From: Pseudomonas pergaminensis
GTDB lineage: Bacteria; Pseudomonadota; Gammaproteobacteria; Pseudomonadales; Pseudomonadaceae
NCBI RefSeq assembly: GCF_024112395.2
Contig: NZ_CP078013.2
Span: 5,332,001 to 5,396,000, forward strand
Reading direction: 5' to 3'
Length of the DNA: 64,000 nt
The notes beneath the pieces were generated by a model that did no database searches, was not told where the DNA came from, and saw nothing but the letters and a program-made list of their open reading frames with translations. This document shows positions 39,468 through 48,131 of this stretch, one piece after another. The number at the start of each line of letters is the position of its first letter. The stretch's first letter is position 1. Made by a program: the position numbers and the translations under genes.

Positions 39468-39986
39468 GTGAGCCAATCTCGCTTCAACCACGTCTTTCTC
39501 ACCCAACGGGTGATTCTGCTTCGCACCTTGCAGCGGATGGTGAATAACCACAGCACCGCCGAAGACCTGTTGCAGGAAACCTACCTGCGCGTCACCCGGG
39601 CCCTCAGTGAGCGGCCGATCGATCACCTCGAACCCTTCGTCTATCAAACCGCGCGCAACCTCGCGCTGGATCATCTGCGTGCACGTCGGATCCAGGCCCG
39701 CATGCTGCAGGAAGATGTCCCGCTGGACGTCCTGCAAAGCGTCGCCGCGCCGATCAGCACGCCCGAAGATGCCACCCAGGCCGAGCAGATGCTTGAAGCC
39801 CTCAGCGTCAGCCTTGGCCAGTTGAGCGCCCGCCAACAGCAGATTTTCATCCTCAGCCGCCTGCATGATTGCAGTTACCAGGAGATCGCCGATCAGCTCC
39901 AAGTGTCCTTGAGCACCGTGCAAAAGGAACTGAAATTGATCATGGCCATCTGTGTAGGTGTGGCCGAACGGCTGGATCGGCCTTAA
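39468..39986 (+). CDS. ECF iron-starvation sigma factor (FecI/HxuI type)
   Basis: The 172-residue sigma-70 family protein has region 2 (FLTQRVILLRTLQRMVNNHSTAEDLLQETYLRV) and region 4 (LGQLSARQQQIFILSRLHDCSYQEIADQLQVSLSTVQKEL), typical of FecI-type factors. The start is GTG; no ATG nearby gives the family N-terminus. A FecR gene and a TonB receptor with an N-terminal signalling domain follow, so this is a cell-surface-signalling module. The Fur box upstream fits iron control. HxuI of P. aeruginosa is the best candidate orthologue, because of the haem receptor. Confidence 0.92.
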   Translation: MSQSRFNHVFLTQRVILLRTLQRMVNNHSTAEDLLQETYLRVTRALSERPIDHLEPFVYQTARNLALDHLRARRIQARMLQEDVPLDVLQSVAAPISTPEDATQAEQMLEALSVSLGQLSARQQQIFILSRLHDCSYQEIADQLQVSLSTVQKELKLIMAICVGVAERLDRP

Positions 39987-40060
39987 GCTTCACTCGACAG
40001 AATCGTCGACCCAAGCTGCAGGAAAGTTGAATAGAACGTGGCGAAGACCCGAGGAACACC

Positions 40061-41029
40061 GTGACGGACCCGAATAAACTGCGCCCCCATGAGCTGGCTC
40101 ATGAGGTGTTGCAAGACACGGCTATGGACCAAGCCCTCGACTGGCTGATCGCCTTGCAGTGCCCGCAGCCCGGGCAGCAGGCCGAATTCGAAGCCTGGCT
40201 GGCCAGCGACCCCGCCCACGTCCACGCCTTCGGCAAGGCCCAGGCTGCCTGGGGTGGCGCGCCGGTGTACAGCGCCGCCGTCGCACTGGCGGCGCCGCGC
40301 AAACCCAGCGCCTGGCGCCGGATCAAGCCGCACTGGAAGCCACTGGCCACCGCCGCCGTGTTGTTGATCGGCCTGTTCAGCTTCAGCAATTTGCCGGTAC
40401 GCCTGCAAGCCGACCACCTTACCGTGGTGGGCGAACGCCAGCGCCTGCAATTGGACGACGGCTCCAAGGTGTTGCTCAACACCAACTCGGCGTTTTCCAG
40501 CAGCATCAAGGACCACCAGCGTATCGCCCGCCTGTATCAGGGCGAGGCGTTTTTCGAAATCGTGCCCAACCATGGCCTGCCCCTGGAAATCGACGCCGGC
40601 CCCGTGCGCGCCAACGTGCGTGATACCGCGTTCGCCGTGCGCTACCTCAATGGCGAAGCGCAGGTGCAAGTTCAGCGCGGCGATGTCGACCTGAGCAACA
40701 CCTTCGATGATGCCCGCGTGCGCCTGCGCGCCGGTGAAAGTATCCGCATCGGGCCCAAGGGCTTCGGCCAACCCGCCAAGCTGGACGCCAACAAGGACCT
40801 GGCCTGGGTGCAGGGCCGGCTGATCTTCGAAAACTGCCCCATGAGCGAAGTGCTTGCCGAACTGCGCCGCTATTACCCTGGCTGGATCGTCAACACCAAC
40901 GATCAACTCGCCAGCGTCGCCGTCACGGGCAATTACCGCATCGACCAGCCGCTGGACGTGGTGCGTTCACTGGCGCACATCACCTCGGCCAAGCTGTCGG
41001 AATACCCGGCGCTGGTGATCCTGAACTAA
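40061..41029 (+). CDS. FecR-type anti-sigma regulator
   Basis: This 322-residue regulator has an N-terminal cytoplasmic domain (DUF4880-like, about 10-60), one membrane span (about 92-107) and a FecR domain (about 120-215; LQLDDGSKVLLNTNSAFS, ARLYQGEAFFEI). The C-terminal periplasmic part (about 240-320, with VLAELRRYYPGWIV and VTGNYRIDQPLDVVRSL) would contact the receptor's signalling domain. The start is GTG, 10 bases after GAGGA. It transmits haem-receptor occupancy to the sigma factor. Confidence 0.92.
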   Translation: MTDPNKLRPHELAHEVLQDTAMDQALDWLIALQCPQPGQQAEFEAWLASDPAHVHAFGKAQAAWGGAPVYSAAVALAAPRKPSAWRRIKPHWKPLATAAVLLIGLFSFSNLPVRLQADHLTVVGERQRLQLDDGSKVLLNTNSAFSSSIKDHQRIARLYQGEAFFEIVPNHGLPLEIDAGPVRANVRDTAFAVRYLNGEAQVQVQRGDVDLSNTFDDARVRLRAGESIRIGPKGFGQPAKLDANKDLAWVQGRLIFENCPMSEVLAELRRYYPGWIVNTNDQLASVAVTGNYRIDQPLDVVRSLAHITSAKLSEYPALVILN

Positions 41030-41030
41030 A

Positions 41031-41045
41031 TGAGAATTATTTTTA
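41031..41045 (+). promoter_or_regulatory. Candidate second Fur site before the TonB receptor
   Basis: TGAGAATTATTTTTA matches the 7-1-7 Fur form TGATAAT-N-ATTATCA at 11 of 14 half-site positions. It sits between fecR and the receptor gene. Confidence 0.45.
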
Positions 41046-41144
41046 CTCGATAGCCAACGATGGTACGTCTCGTCTTAGCCAATGCAACTGATTCCTATTT
41101 GTTTCAGTTCGCAACTATAAGATTCGTACCCCGGAGCGCTCTCG

Positions 41145-43709
41145 ATGTCCTCTTGTTTCAACCGCCGGTCCTCTTCGCCCGTCCTGTCCTTGCTGACTGC
41201 AGCCATCCTGCTGGCCGGTGCGCCAGTGATGACGGCCACCGCCGCAGAACCCGCCCCGCGCAGCCACGGCAACTACAACTTCAGTATCGAGCAGCAGTCG
41301 CTGGTCTCGGCACTCAATGCCTTTACCGCCGTGACCGGTTGGCAAGTCGGCCTGCCCGCTGAGTTGGGCCAGGGTGTGTCGTCCCCAGGCGTACGCGGCC
41401 CGTTGTCGCCGGAAAAAGCCCTGGACCGGCTGTTGGTGGGGACCAACCTGAGCTACCGCAAACTGGGCAGCAACAACATCGTGCTGGAGAAACGCGCAAC
41501 GGGCGGCACCCTCAACTTGCAACAGGTGACCATCAGCGCTACCCGTAACGAGCAAAACATCAGCAGCGTGCCCAGCACCGTGACCGTGCAGGAACGCGAG
41601 GAGCTGGACCGCCAGAACGTGAATACCATTCGTGAACTGGTGCGTTATGAACCCAACGTCTCGGTCGGCGGTGCGGGTGGCCGCTCAAGCAATTCGGGCT
41701 ACAACATTCGCGGCATCGACGGCGACCGCATCCTCACCCAGGTGGATGGTGTGGAAGTGCCGGACAACTTCTTCAACGGCCCCTACGCCAAGACCCGCCG
41801 CAACTACGTCGACCCGGAAATCGTCAAGCGCGTGGAAATCCTGCGCGGCCCGGCCTCGGCCCTGTACGGCAGCAGCGCCATCGGCGGCGCCGTCAGTTAT
41901 TTCACCCTCGACCCGGATGACATCATCAAGCCCGGCAAGGACGTTGGCGCGCGCCTCAAGACCGGCTACAGCTCCGCCGACGAAAGCTGGCTGACCTCCG
42001 GCACCGTCGCCGGCCGCGTGCAGGACTTCGACGGTTTGCTGCACTTGAGCCAGCGCAATGGCCATGAGATGGAATCCTACGATGGCAACAACGCCACGGG
42101 CCTGGCGCGCACCGGCGCCAACCCCGAGGACGCGCGCACCACCAACGTGCTGGCCAAGCTGGGCTGGAACTACGGTGACGACAATCGACTGGGCCTGACG
42201 TACGAGAAGTTCAAGGATGATCGCGACGTCAATCTCAAGAATGCCGTGGGTGGTCCGTTCACCGGTGGGCGCGGTTTCAACTTCTACCGTGCGCGGTCGG
42301 GCAACGACACCATCACCCGCGAGCGTTTCGGCATCGAAAACCGCTTCGCCCTTGACTCGCCGATTGCCGACCAGATCAAGACCAGCCTCAACTACCAGAT
42401 CGCCAAGACCGACCAGTCCACCGCCGAAATCTACCAGCCATCCCGCCGCGTCCTGCGCACCCGCGAAACCCTCTACGAGGAAAAACAGTGGGTGTTCGAC
42501 GCACAGCTGGACAAGGCGTTCAGCGTGGGCGACACCGATCACCAAGTCACCTACGGCACCACCCTGAAACAACAGAAAGTCACCGGCTCCCGCGAAGGCG
42601 GCGCTACCTGCCTGGCGGTCGGCAGCGGTTGCACGGCCATCGGCGCGCCCAGCCCGATTGCCAGCGACAGCGTGAAAAAGGCCAGTGACTTCCCGGACCC
42701 GACCATCAACACCTACTCGCTGTTCGCACAAGACCAGATCACCTGGGACAAGTGGACCTTCCTGCCCGCTGTGCGCTACGACTACACCCAGCTCAAGCCC
42801 AAGTTGACTGAAGAGTTCCTCAACACGGTTGACCCGACGCGGATCTACGCCCACAGCGACAAGGAAAAAACCTGGCACCGCGTGACGCCAAAATTCGGCC
42901 TGACCTACGCACTGACCGATCACTACACCTGGTTCGGCCAATACGCTGAAGGCTTCCGCACACCGTCGGCCAAGGCCTTGTACGGCCGTTTTGAAAACCT
43001 GCAGCAGGGCTACACCGTCGAGCCCAACCCAGACCTCAAGCCGGAAAGCAGCAAGGGCGTGGAAACCGGGATTCGCGGCAACTTCGATTCCGGTTCGTTT
43101 GATATCGCTGTGTTCTACAACAAATACCGCGACTTCATCGACGAGGACGCCTCCGTCGCCGGCGGCACCTCACAGCAATTCGAAGCCAATAACATCAAGC
43201 ACGCCACCATCAAAGGGATAGAAGCCAAAGGGCGCCTGAACCTTGATGCCTTCGGCGCACCGCAAGGCCTGTACACCCAGGGTTCGGTCGGCTACACCTA
43301 TGGCCGCAACGACGACAATGGCGAGGCGCTCAACAGCGTCAACCCGCTCAAGGGCGTATTCGGCCTGGGCTACGACCAGGACAACTACGGCGGCCTGCTG
43401 AGCTGGACCCTGGTGAAAAAGCAGAACCGCGTCGACAGCACCACCTTCCACGCGCCTGACGGCAGCACTACCGGCCCGTTCAAGACCCCAGGCTTCGGCG
43501 TGCTTGACCTGACCGCCTTCTACAAGGTCACCAACGACGTGAGCGTCAATGGCGGCCTCTACAACCTCACCGACAAGAAGTACTGGAACTGGGATGACGT
43601 GCGCAGCTACGACGGCGTCGGCGAAGCCGGTGTGACCTCCCCGGCCAACCTCGACCGCCTGACCCAGCCGGGTCGCAACTTTGCGATCAACGTGATCTGG
43701 GACATCTGA
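41145..43709 (+). CDS. TonB-dependent haem receptor with STN signalling domain (HxuA/HasR type)
   Basis: The 854-residue precursor has a signal peptide (about 1-33) and a secretin/TonB N-terminal signalling domain (about 45-115). The plug follows (VTISATRNEQNISSVPSTVTV; IRGIDGDRILTQVDGVEVPDN), then the 22-strand barrel. Haem-receptor motifs are visible as FRTP (F604) and NPDL (N628), near the FRAP and NPNL boxes of known receptors, though no His lies between them in the standard place. The C-terminal residue is Ile (WDI), with a penultimate barrel strand. The locus order sigma-FecR-receptor matches a Hxu system. Confidence 0.93.
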   Translation: MSSCFNRRSSSPVLSLLTAAILLAGAPVMTATAAEPAPRSHGNYNFSIEQQSLVSALNAFTAVTGWQVGLPAELGQGVSSPGVRGPLSPEKALDRLLVGTNLSYRKLGSNNIVLEKRATGGTLNLQQVTISATRNEQNISSVPSTVTVQEREELDRQNVNTIRELVRYEPNVSVGGAGGRSSNSGYNIRGIDGDRILTQVDGVEVPDNFFNGPYAKTRRNYVDPEIVKRVEILRGPASALYGSSAIGGAVSYFTLDPDDIIKPGKDVGARLKTGYSSADESWLTSGTVAGRVQDFDGLLHLSQRNGHEMESYDGNNATGLARTGANPEDARTTNVLAKLGWNYGDDNRLGLTYEKFKDDRDVNLKNAVGGPFTGGRGFNFYRARSGNDTITRERFGIENRFALDSPIADQIKTSLNYQIAKTDQSTAEIYQPSRRVLRTRETLYEEKQWVFDAQLDKAFSVGDTDHQVTYGTTLKQQKVTGSREGGATCLAVGSGCTAIGAPSPIASDSVKKASDFPDPTINTYSLFAQDQITWDKWTFLPAVRYDYTQLKPKLTEEFLNTVDPTRIYAHSDKEKTWHRVTPKFGLTYALTDHYTWFGQYAEGFRTPSAKALYGRFENLQQGYTVEPNPDLKPESSKGVETGIRGNFDSGSFDIAVFYNKYRDFIDEDASVAGGTSQQFEANNIKHATIKGIEAKGRLNLDAFGAPQGLYTQGSVGYTYGRNDDNGEALNSVNPLKGVFGLGYDQDNYGGLLSWTLVKKQNRVDSTTFHAPDGSTTGPFKTPGFGVLDLTAFYKVTNDVSVNGGLYNLTDKKYWNWDDVRSYDGVGEAGVTSPANLDRLTQPGRNFAINVIWDI

Positions 43710-43718
43710 TGAAACCCG

Positions 43719-43762
43719 CCTCACCCCGGCGCCTTTATTCAACGTCGGGGTGAGGATTTTTT
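43719..43762 (+). terminator. Terminator between the haem receptor and hemO
   Basis: A perfect 10-bp stem CCTCACCCCG / CGGGGTGAGG with a 17-base loop is followed by A and six T. It indicates that hemO has its own promoter or depends on readthrough. Confidence 0.92.
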
Positions 43763-43846
43763 ACTGTGCCGCGTCTTCTTGTTCGTCTAGTTGATAACAG
43801 CTCTCTTTCGGGCACCAAGGCGCTTCCCTTCTCAAGGACTTTTTTC

Positions 43847-44455
43847 ATGACCGCTTCCCCAACCGCAGAACGTGCAAGCCTGCGCTCCCAGCGCCTGAAC
43901 CAGATCACCAACGAGCCACATACCAAGCTCGACGCACTGGTCAAGGCCCACGCCCCGTTTGAAACCCAGGCCAACTTCGCCCGCTTCGTCGTGGCGCAGT
44001 ATCTGTTCCAGTCGGAACTGGTAGCCCTGTACAACGACCCCGAGCTGATCAAGATCGTGCCGGACCTGGCCGAGCGCTGCCGAGCCGAAGCCGCCAAGCT
44101 GGACCTGGGCGACCTGGACACCGAGGTACCGGCACCGGTCGCCGGCGCCGTGAAGAACCCGAGCAAGGCCGAAGCCCTGGGCTGGCTGTTTGTCTCCGAA
44201 GGCTCCAAGCTGGGCGCCGCGTTCCTGATCAAGCGCGCCGTCGGCCTGGGCCTGAGCGAAACCTTCGGTGCCCGTCACCTGGGTGAGCCGGCCGGTGGTC
44301 GTGCCGAAGGCTGGAAAAGCTTTACTCGTACCCTCGACGCCCTGGAATTCAGCGCCGAAGAAGAAGCCGCGGTGGAAAAAGGCGCGATCGACGCGTTTGT
44401 GCGCTTCACCGTGCTGCTGGAACAGGCGTACGCTAGCGCCCCTGAACTGGCCTGA
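43847..44455 (+). CDS. hemO: Haem oxygenase (HemO/PigA)
   Basis: This 202-residue protein is a bacterial haem oxygenase that opens imported haem to biliverdin, CO and iron. The proximal His is H25 in ITNEPH, and the distal helix GWLFVSEGSKLGAAFL is complete. N18 and K33 match, by alignment from memory, the residues that give P. aeruginosa PigA its delta/beta cleavage; the position of PigA K132 is Arg here. AAGGA precedes the ATG. It follows the haem receptor but is separated by a terminator. Confidence 0.94.
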   Translation: MTASPTAERASLRSQRLNQITNEPHTKLDALVKAHAPFETQANFARFVVAQYLFQSELVALYNDPELIKIVPDLAERCRAEAAKLDLGDLDTEVPAPVAGAVKNPSKAEALGWLFVSEGSKLGAAFLIKRAVGLGLSETFGARHLGEPAGGRAEGWKSFTRTLDALEFSAEEEAAVEKGAIDAFVRFTVLLEQAYASAPELA

Positions 44456-44480
44456 CCCTTGGCTGGAATGCGATAAAAAT

Positions 44481-44604
44481 ATGGAAGCGGGCTTGCTGTG
44501 GTGAGCAGGCTTGCCCTGCGCTGGGCTGCGAAGCAGCCCCTTGGGTCGGCGGTGAGCCCGTCGGGGGACAAGCCCCACTCACCACAGCAAGCCCGCTCCC
44601 ACAT
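44481..44604. repeat. Expanded REP hairpin with inserted loop
   Basis: Outer REP arms (ATGGAAGCGGGCTTGCTGTG and its complement, 25 bp with few mismatches) enclose an unusually long 74-base loop that itself contains a stem (GGGCTGC/GCAGCCC). The other nine REP pairs span up to 94 bases. It lies between hemO and the ybaN-type gene. Confidence 0.85.
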
Positions 44605-44646
44605 TTAGATCTCATTTCATATTGATTCTCTGTGATATCTCTACCT

Positions 44647-45048
44647 ATGACCGGCAAAACCCAATCCACCTCGAAAATCGCCCGGATCCTCTTCGGCCTG
44701 CTGGCCTACGTCAGCCTGGGCATCGGGCTGGTGGCGATTGTCGTGCCGGGTTTGCCCACCACCGAATTCATCCTGCTCGCCGCGTGGGCCGCCACCAAAA
44801 GCTCTCCGCGCCTGAGTGCCTGGCTGGAAAACCACCGGCTGTTCGGGCCGATCCTGTTCAATTGGCGCAACGGCAAGATCATCGCCCGCCGGGCCAAGGT
44901 CAGCGCCACCGTGAGCATGCTGCTGTGCGCCCTGTTGATGCTGGTGATGCTCGATCATGGCTGGCCGATCTACCTGGCGATTGCCGGGATGAGCCTGGGC
45001 AATCTGTGGATCTGGTCACGCCCGGAACGGCTTGCAGCGCCCGTATAA
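44647..45048 (+). CDS. YbaN/DUF454 membrane protein
   Basis: The 133-residue protein has a first hydrophobic region (about 12-45) with VSLGIGLVAIVVPGLPTTEFILLAAWAATKSSPRL, the DUF454 signature, and two further membrane segments (about 90-125). YbaN homologues are found with haem-uptake genes in some bacteria; the function is unknown. No good ribosome-binding site is seen before either the GTG at 44632 or the ATG used here. Confidence 0.85.
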   Translation: MTGKTQSTSKIARILFGLLAYVSLGIGLVAIVVPGLPTTEFILLAAWAATKSSPRLSAWLENHRLFGPILFNWRNGKIIARRAKVSATVSMLLCALLMLVMLDHGWPIYLAIAGMSLGNLWIWSRPERLAAPV

Positions 45049-45187
45049 CGTAGCGTGTAGGGTTTTTCCTACCGCTCATCGCCTCTCTCTCATGAATTGA
45101 ATCATGACGCCGATGTTTCAGACATAGCGCTGAATGGACTTGGCCTGCACTGCGTGCCTTCAAACAAGTCCATTCGTGAGTGAACCT

Positions 45188-47326
45188 ATGTTCGACACCC
45201 TCTCCATTCGCTTGAAAATCGTGTTGCTGTCGGGCCTTTGCCTGTTGGGGGTGATCGCGCTGGTCGTCGGCATCAACCTCTACAACACCAACCAGAACGA
45301 TCAACTGGTCAGCGACTCCAGCTCGCGCATGCTCACCGCCAGCGTGGAACAACTGCTGCAGGCCAAGGCCGCCGAGCAAGCGGTGCACTTGCAGAAAACC
45401 TTTGGAGACAGCCTGCTGGCCGTGACCGCCCTGGCCGATCAGATCAAGGACCTGCGCAACTTGGCCGCCCAGCGCGGACTGGAGCCTGGCGCACTGCGCG
45501 AAGCACTTAACCAGAGCCTGAAAACTGCCTTCGAACGCAACAGCAAAGTGCTGGGCATGTGGTTGTCATTCGAGCCCAATGGCCTGGACGGCAAGGACAG
45601 CGAATTCATCGACGACAAGGCTCGCGTCTCCAACGAAAAGGGGCGGTTCTCCAGCTACTGGAGCCGTGCAGGCGGCGAAGGCTTGAACACCATCATGGTC
45701 GAGGACGACCTGACCAAGACCACCCTCAACCTCAGCGGTACGCCCTACAACATCTGGTACACCTGCCCACGCGACACCCGCAACACTTGCCTGCTGGACC
45801 CATACGAAGACACCGTGGCCGGCAAACCCGTGTTGATGACCACCATCTCCCTGCCGCTGATCGTGGACGCGAAGGTCATTGGCGTGGTGGGCGTCGACAT
45901 CGCCCTCAACGCCTTACAGGCCAGCACCGACGCGGCACAGAAAGACGTGTTCAATGGCGCCGCGCACCTGGAAATACTCTCCAGCACCGGTTTGATTGCC
46001 GCCTACAGTGGCGAGCCGGCCAAGGTCGGCAAGAACCTGATCGACACCCTCGGTGCCGAAGGCAAGGAAATCGTGCAACTGCTGGCGAGCGACAACCGCA
46101 TGATCCGCGAGCAGAACGGCACCATTCGCGCGGTGTACCCGGTGAAGCCGATCGCCGATGCCAAATCCTGGGGCGTGGTGATCAAGCTGCCAAAAGCGGT
46201 GATGCTCGCCGACAACGTCAAACTGCAAGCGGTACTCGATGACGCTCAGGCAGCCGGCACCCTCAAGGCGCTGCTGGTGGCCGCCGCCGCCGGCTTGCTG
46301 GGCTTGCTGCTGATCTGGCTGACTGCCACGGGTGTCACCCGCCCAATCAACAGCGTGGCGGCCATGCTCAAGGACATCGCCAGCGGTGACGGCGACCTCA
46401 CCCAACGCCTGGCCTATGCCAAGAAGGATGAACTGGGCGAGTTGGTGAACTGGTTCAACCGCTTCCTCGACAAACTGCAACCGACCATCGCGCAGATCAA
46501 GCAAAGCATCACTGAAGCCCGTGGCACCGCTGACCAGTCCTCCGCCATCGCCCGCCAGACCAGCGAAGGCATGCAGGTGCAGTTCCGCGAAATCGACCAG
46601 GTGGCCACCGCGTCGAACGAAATGAGCGCCACTGCCCACGACGTGGCCAACAGCGCCTCGAATGCCGCCAGCGCGGCACGCGGTGCCGATCAGTCGGCGC
46701 GTGAGGGCATGTCGATCATTGAGCAGAGCACTCGCGATATCACCTCCCTGGCCGAGGAAGTCAGCAAGGCCGTGGGCGAAGTCGAAGCCTTGGCGGTCAA
46801 CAGCGAACAGATCGGTTCAGTGCTAGAAGTGATCCGCAGCATTGCCGAGCAGACCAACCTGCTGGCCCTCAACGCCGCCATTGAAGCGGCGCGCGCCGGG
46901 GAAAGTGGCCGTGGGTTTGCGGTGGTGGCCGACGAGGTGCGCAACCTGGCCAAGCGCACCCAGGATTCGGTGGAAGAGATCCGCTTGGTGATCGAACGGA
47001 TCCAGAGTGGCACCCGTGGCGTGGTCGCCACCATGCACTCGAGCCAGCATCAGGCGCAGAGCAATGCGGGGCAGATCCATCAAGCCGTGCAGGCCTTGGG
47101 CAAGATCAGTGACGCGGTCACCGTGATCAGCGACATGAACCTGCAGATCGCCAGCGCCGCCGAACAACAGAGCGCCGTGGCCGAAGAGGTCAACCGCAAC
47201 GTTTCGGCGATCCGCACCGTGACCGAGACCCTCACCGGCCAGGCCACCGAGTCGGCGGCCATCAGCAGCCAACTCAATGCATTGGCCAGCCAGCAAATGA
47301 AGTTGATGGATCAGTTCAGGGTCTGA
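45188..47326 (+). CDS. dCache-type methyl-accepting chemotaxis protein
   Basis: A 712-residue chemoreceptor: TM1 (about 8-32), a large periplasmic dCache domain (about 35-375), TM2 (about 378-400), HAMP and a signalling domain with [33 protein letters not shown]. In the sensor, C193 and C201 frame a short loop (CPRDTRNTC), a likely disulphide. [22 protein letters not shown] resembles polyamine and histamine receptors of the TlpQ/McpU kind, and the length fits TlpQ, but the ligand cannot be assigned. The ATG at MFDTLSIR is preferred over a start 18 codons upstream. Confidence 0.9.
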   Translation: MFDTLSIRLKIVLLSGLCLLGVIALVVGINLYNTNQNDQLVSDSSSRMLTASVEQLLQAKAAEQAVHLQKTFGDSLLAVTALADQIKDLRNLAAQRGLEPGALREALNQSLKTAFERNSKVLGMWLSFEPNGLDGKDSEFIDDKARVSNEKGRFSSYWSRAGGEGLNTIMVEDDLTKTTLNLSGTPYNIWYTCPRDTRNTCLLDPYEDTVAGKPVLMTTISLPLIVDAKVIGVVGVDIALNALQASTDAAQKDVFNGAAHLEILSSTGLIAAYSGEPAKVGKNLIDTLGAEGKEIVQLLASDNRMIREQNGTIRAVYPVKPIADAKSWGVVIKLPKAVMLADNVKLQAVLDDAQAAGTLKALLVAAAAGLLGLLLIWLTATGVTRPINSVAAMLKDIASGDGDLTQRLAYAKKDELGELVNWFNRFLDKLQPTIAQIKQSITEARGTADQSSAIARQTSEGMQVQFREIDQVATASNEMSATAHDVANSASNAASAARGADQSAREGMSIIEQSTRDITSLAEEVSKAVGEVEALAVNSEQIGSVLEVIRSIAEQTNLLALNAAIEAARAGESGRGFAVVADEVRNLAKRTQDSVEEIRLVIERIQSGTRGVVATMHSSQHQAQSNAGQIHQAVQALGKISDAVTVISDMNLQIASAAEQQSAVAEEVNRNVSAIRTVTETLTGQATESAAISSQLNALASQQMKLMDQFRV

Positions 47327-47343
47327 CAGCTTGCACAAAACCC

Positions 47344-47427
47344 TGTGGGAGCCGGCTTGCCGGCGATGGCAGCCTTGAAATTGATGCAACTCTCAAGGGC
47401 CTCATCGCCGGCAAGCCGGCTCCTACC
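47344..47427. repeat. REPIN, GGAGCCGGCTTGCCGGCGAT family
   Basis: An opposed pair TGTGGGAGCCGGCTTGCCGG / CCGGCAAGCCGGCTCCTACC spans 84 bases between the convergent chemoreceptor and nitroreductase genes. Confidence 0.93.
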
Positions 47428-47428
47428 A

Positions 47429-47992
47429 TTAGAGACCAGTCCAAGCCTGGACAAACGCCGCCACATCCTCTTTAGCCGCGGTACGCGGCGGGTTCTGCGG
47501 CGTGCCCAGGTAAAGGAAGCCAATCACTTCCTCATCCGCCGTCAGCCCCAGGCCTTTGGCGACATGGGCCGAGTAGGACAATTCGCCCGTGCGCCACACC
47601 GCGCCAATCCCCTGGGCATACGCCGCCAGCAGGATGCCGTGGGCGGCGCAGGCGGCGGCCAGCAGTTGCTCGGACTTCGGCACCTTGAAATGTTCCTGCA
47701 ACCGGGCAATCACCACCACCACCAACGGCGCGCGCAACGGGCCGTTCTGGGCCTTGTCGATGGCGGCTTGCGGGGCATCGGCGTCCTGCAGGCGTGCGGC
47801 TTCGGCCAGCAGCGTGCCCATTTGCTCACGGGCAGCGCCTTCAACCGTGAGGAAACGCCAAGGGCGCAGTTGGCCGTGGTCAGGCGCGCGCATGGCGGCG
47901 GCGAACAGCACGTCGCGCTGCTCCTGGGTCGGTGCCGGTTCCAGCAGACGCGGCACGGAAACACGGTTGAGCAAAGCGTCGAGAGCCTGCAT
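47429..47992 (-). CDS. Nitroreductase family protein (YdjA-like)
   Basis: This 187-residue FMN-dependent nitroreductase is near the length of E. coli YdjA (183). FMN-binding patterns are AAAMRAPDHGQLRPWRFLTVEG (R near residue 45) and GIGAVWRTGELSYSAHVAKGLGL. Proteins of this subfamily reduce nitro or quinone compounds with NAD(P)H. It converges on the chemoreceptor gene. The final residues and stop adjoin the REPIN at 47427. Confidence 0.9.
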   Translation of the reverse strand: MQALDALLNRVSVPRLLEPAPTQEQRDVLFAAAMRAPDHGQLRPWRFLTVEGAAREQMGTLLAEAARLQDADAPQAAIDKAQNGPLRAPLVVVVIARLQEHFKVPKSEQLLAAACAAHGILLAAYAQGIGAVWRTGELSYSAHVAKGLGLTADEEVIGFLYLGTPQNPPRTAAKEDVAAFVQAWTGL

Positions 47993-48131
47993 TGGCCACC
48001 TCCAGAGAAAAATGTGCGGTCATTCTAGCGGGAATGAATCGGATTCGACCAAACGATAATTGCTCTTATTCATTGCGCCCCGCCCTGTTAGACTTTGCGA
48101 CCTTATTTTTCGTCTTCGTCCGGGAAACTCG

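Noticed and set aside
45080..45120. Possible flagellar sigma-28 promoter before the second chemoreceptor
   Set aside because: GCCGAT is present, but no TAAA-type -35 lies at the required distance.
48035..48075. Fur-box-like AT-rich stretch before the DUF1111 operon
   Set aside because: GATAATTGCTCTTATTCAT agrees with only about 10 of 19 consensus bases, too few for a call. The operon may still be iron-regulated.
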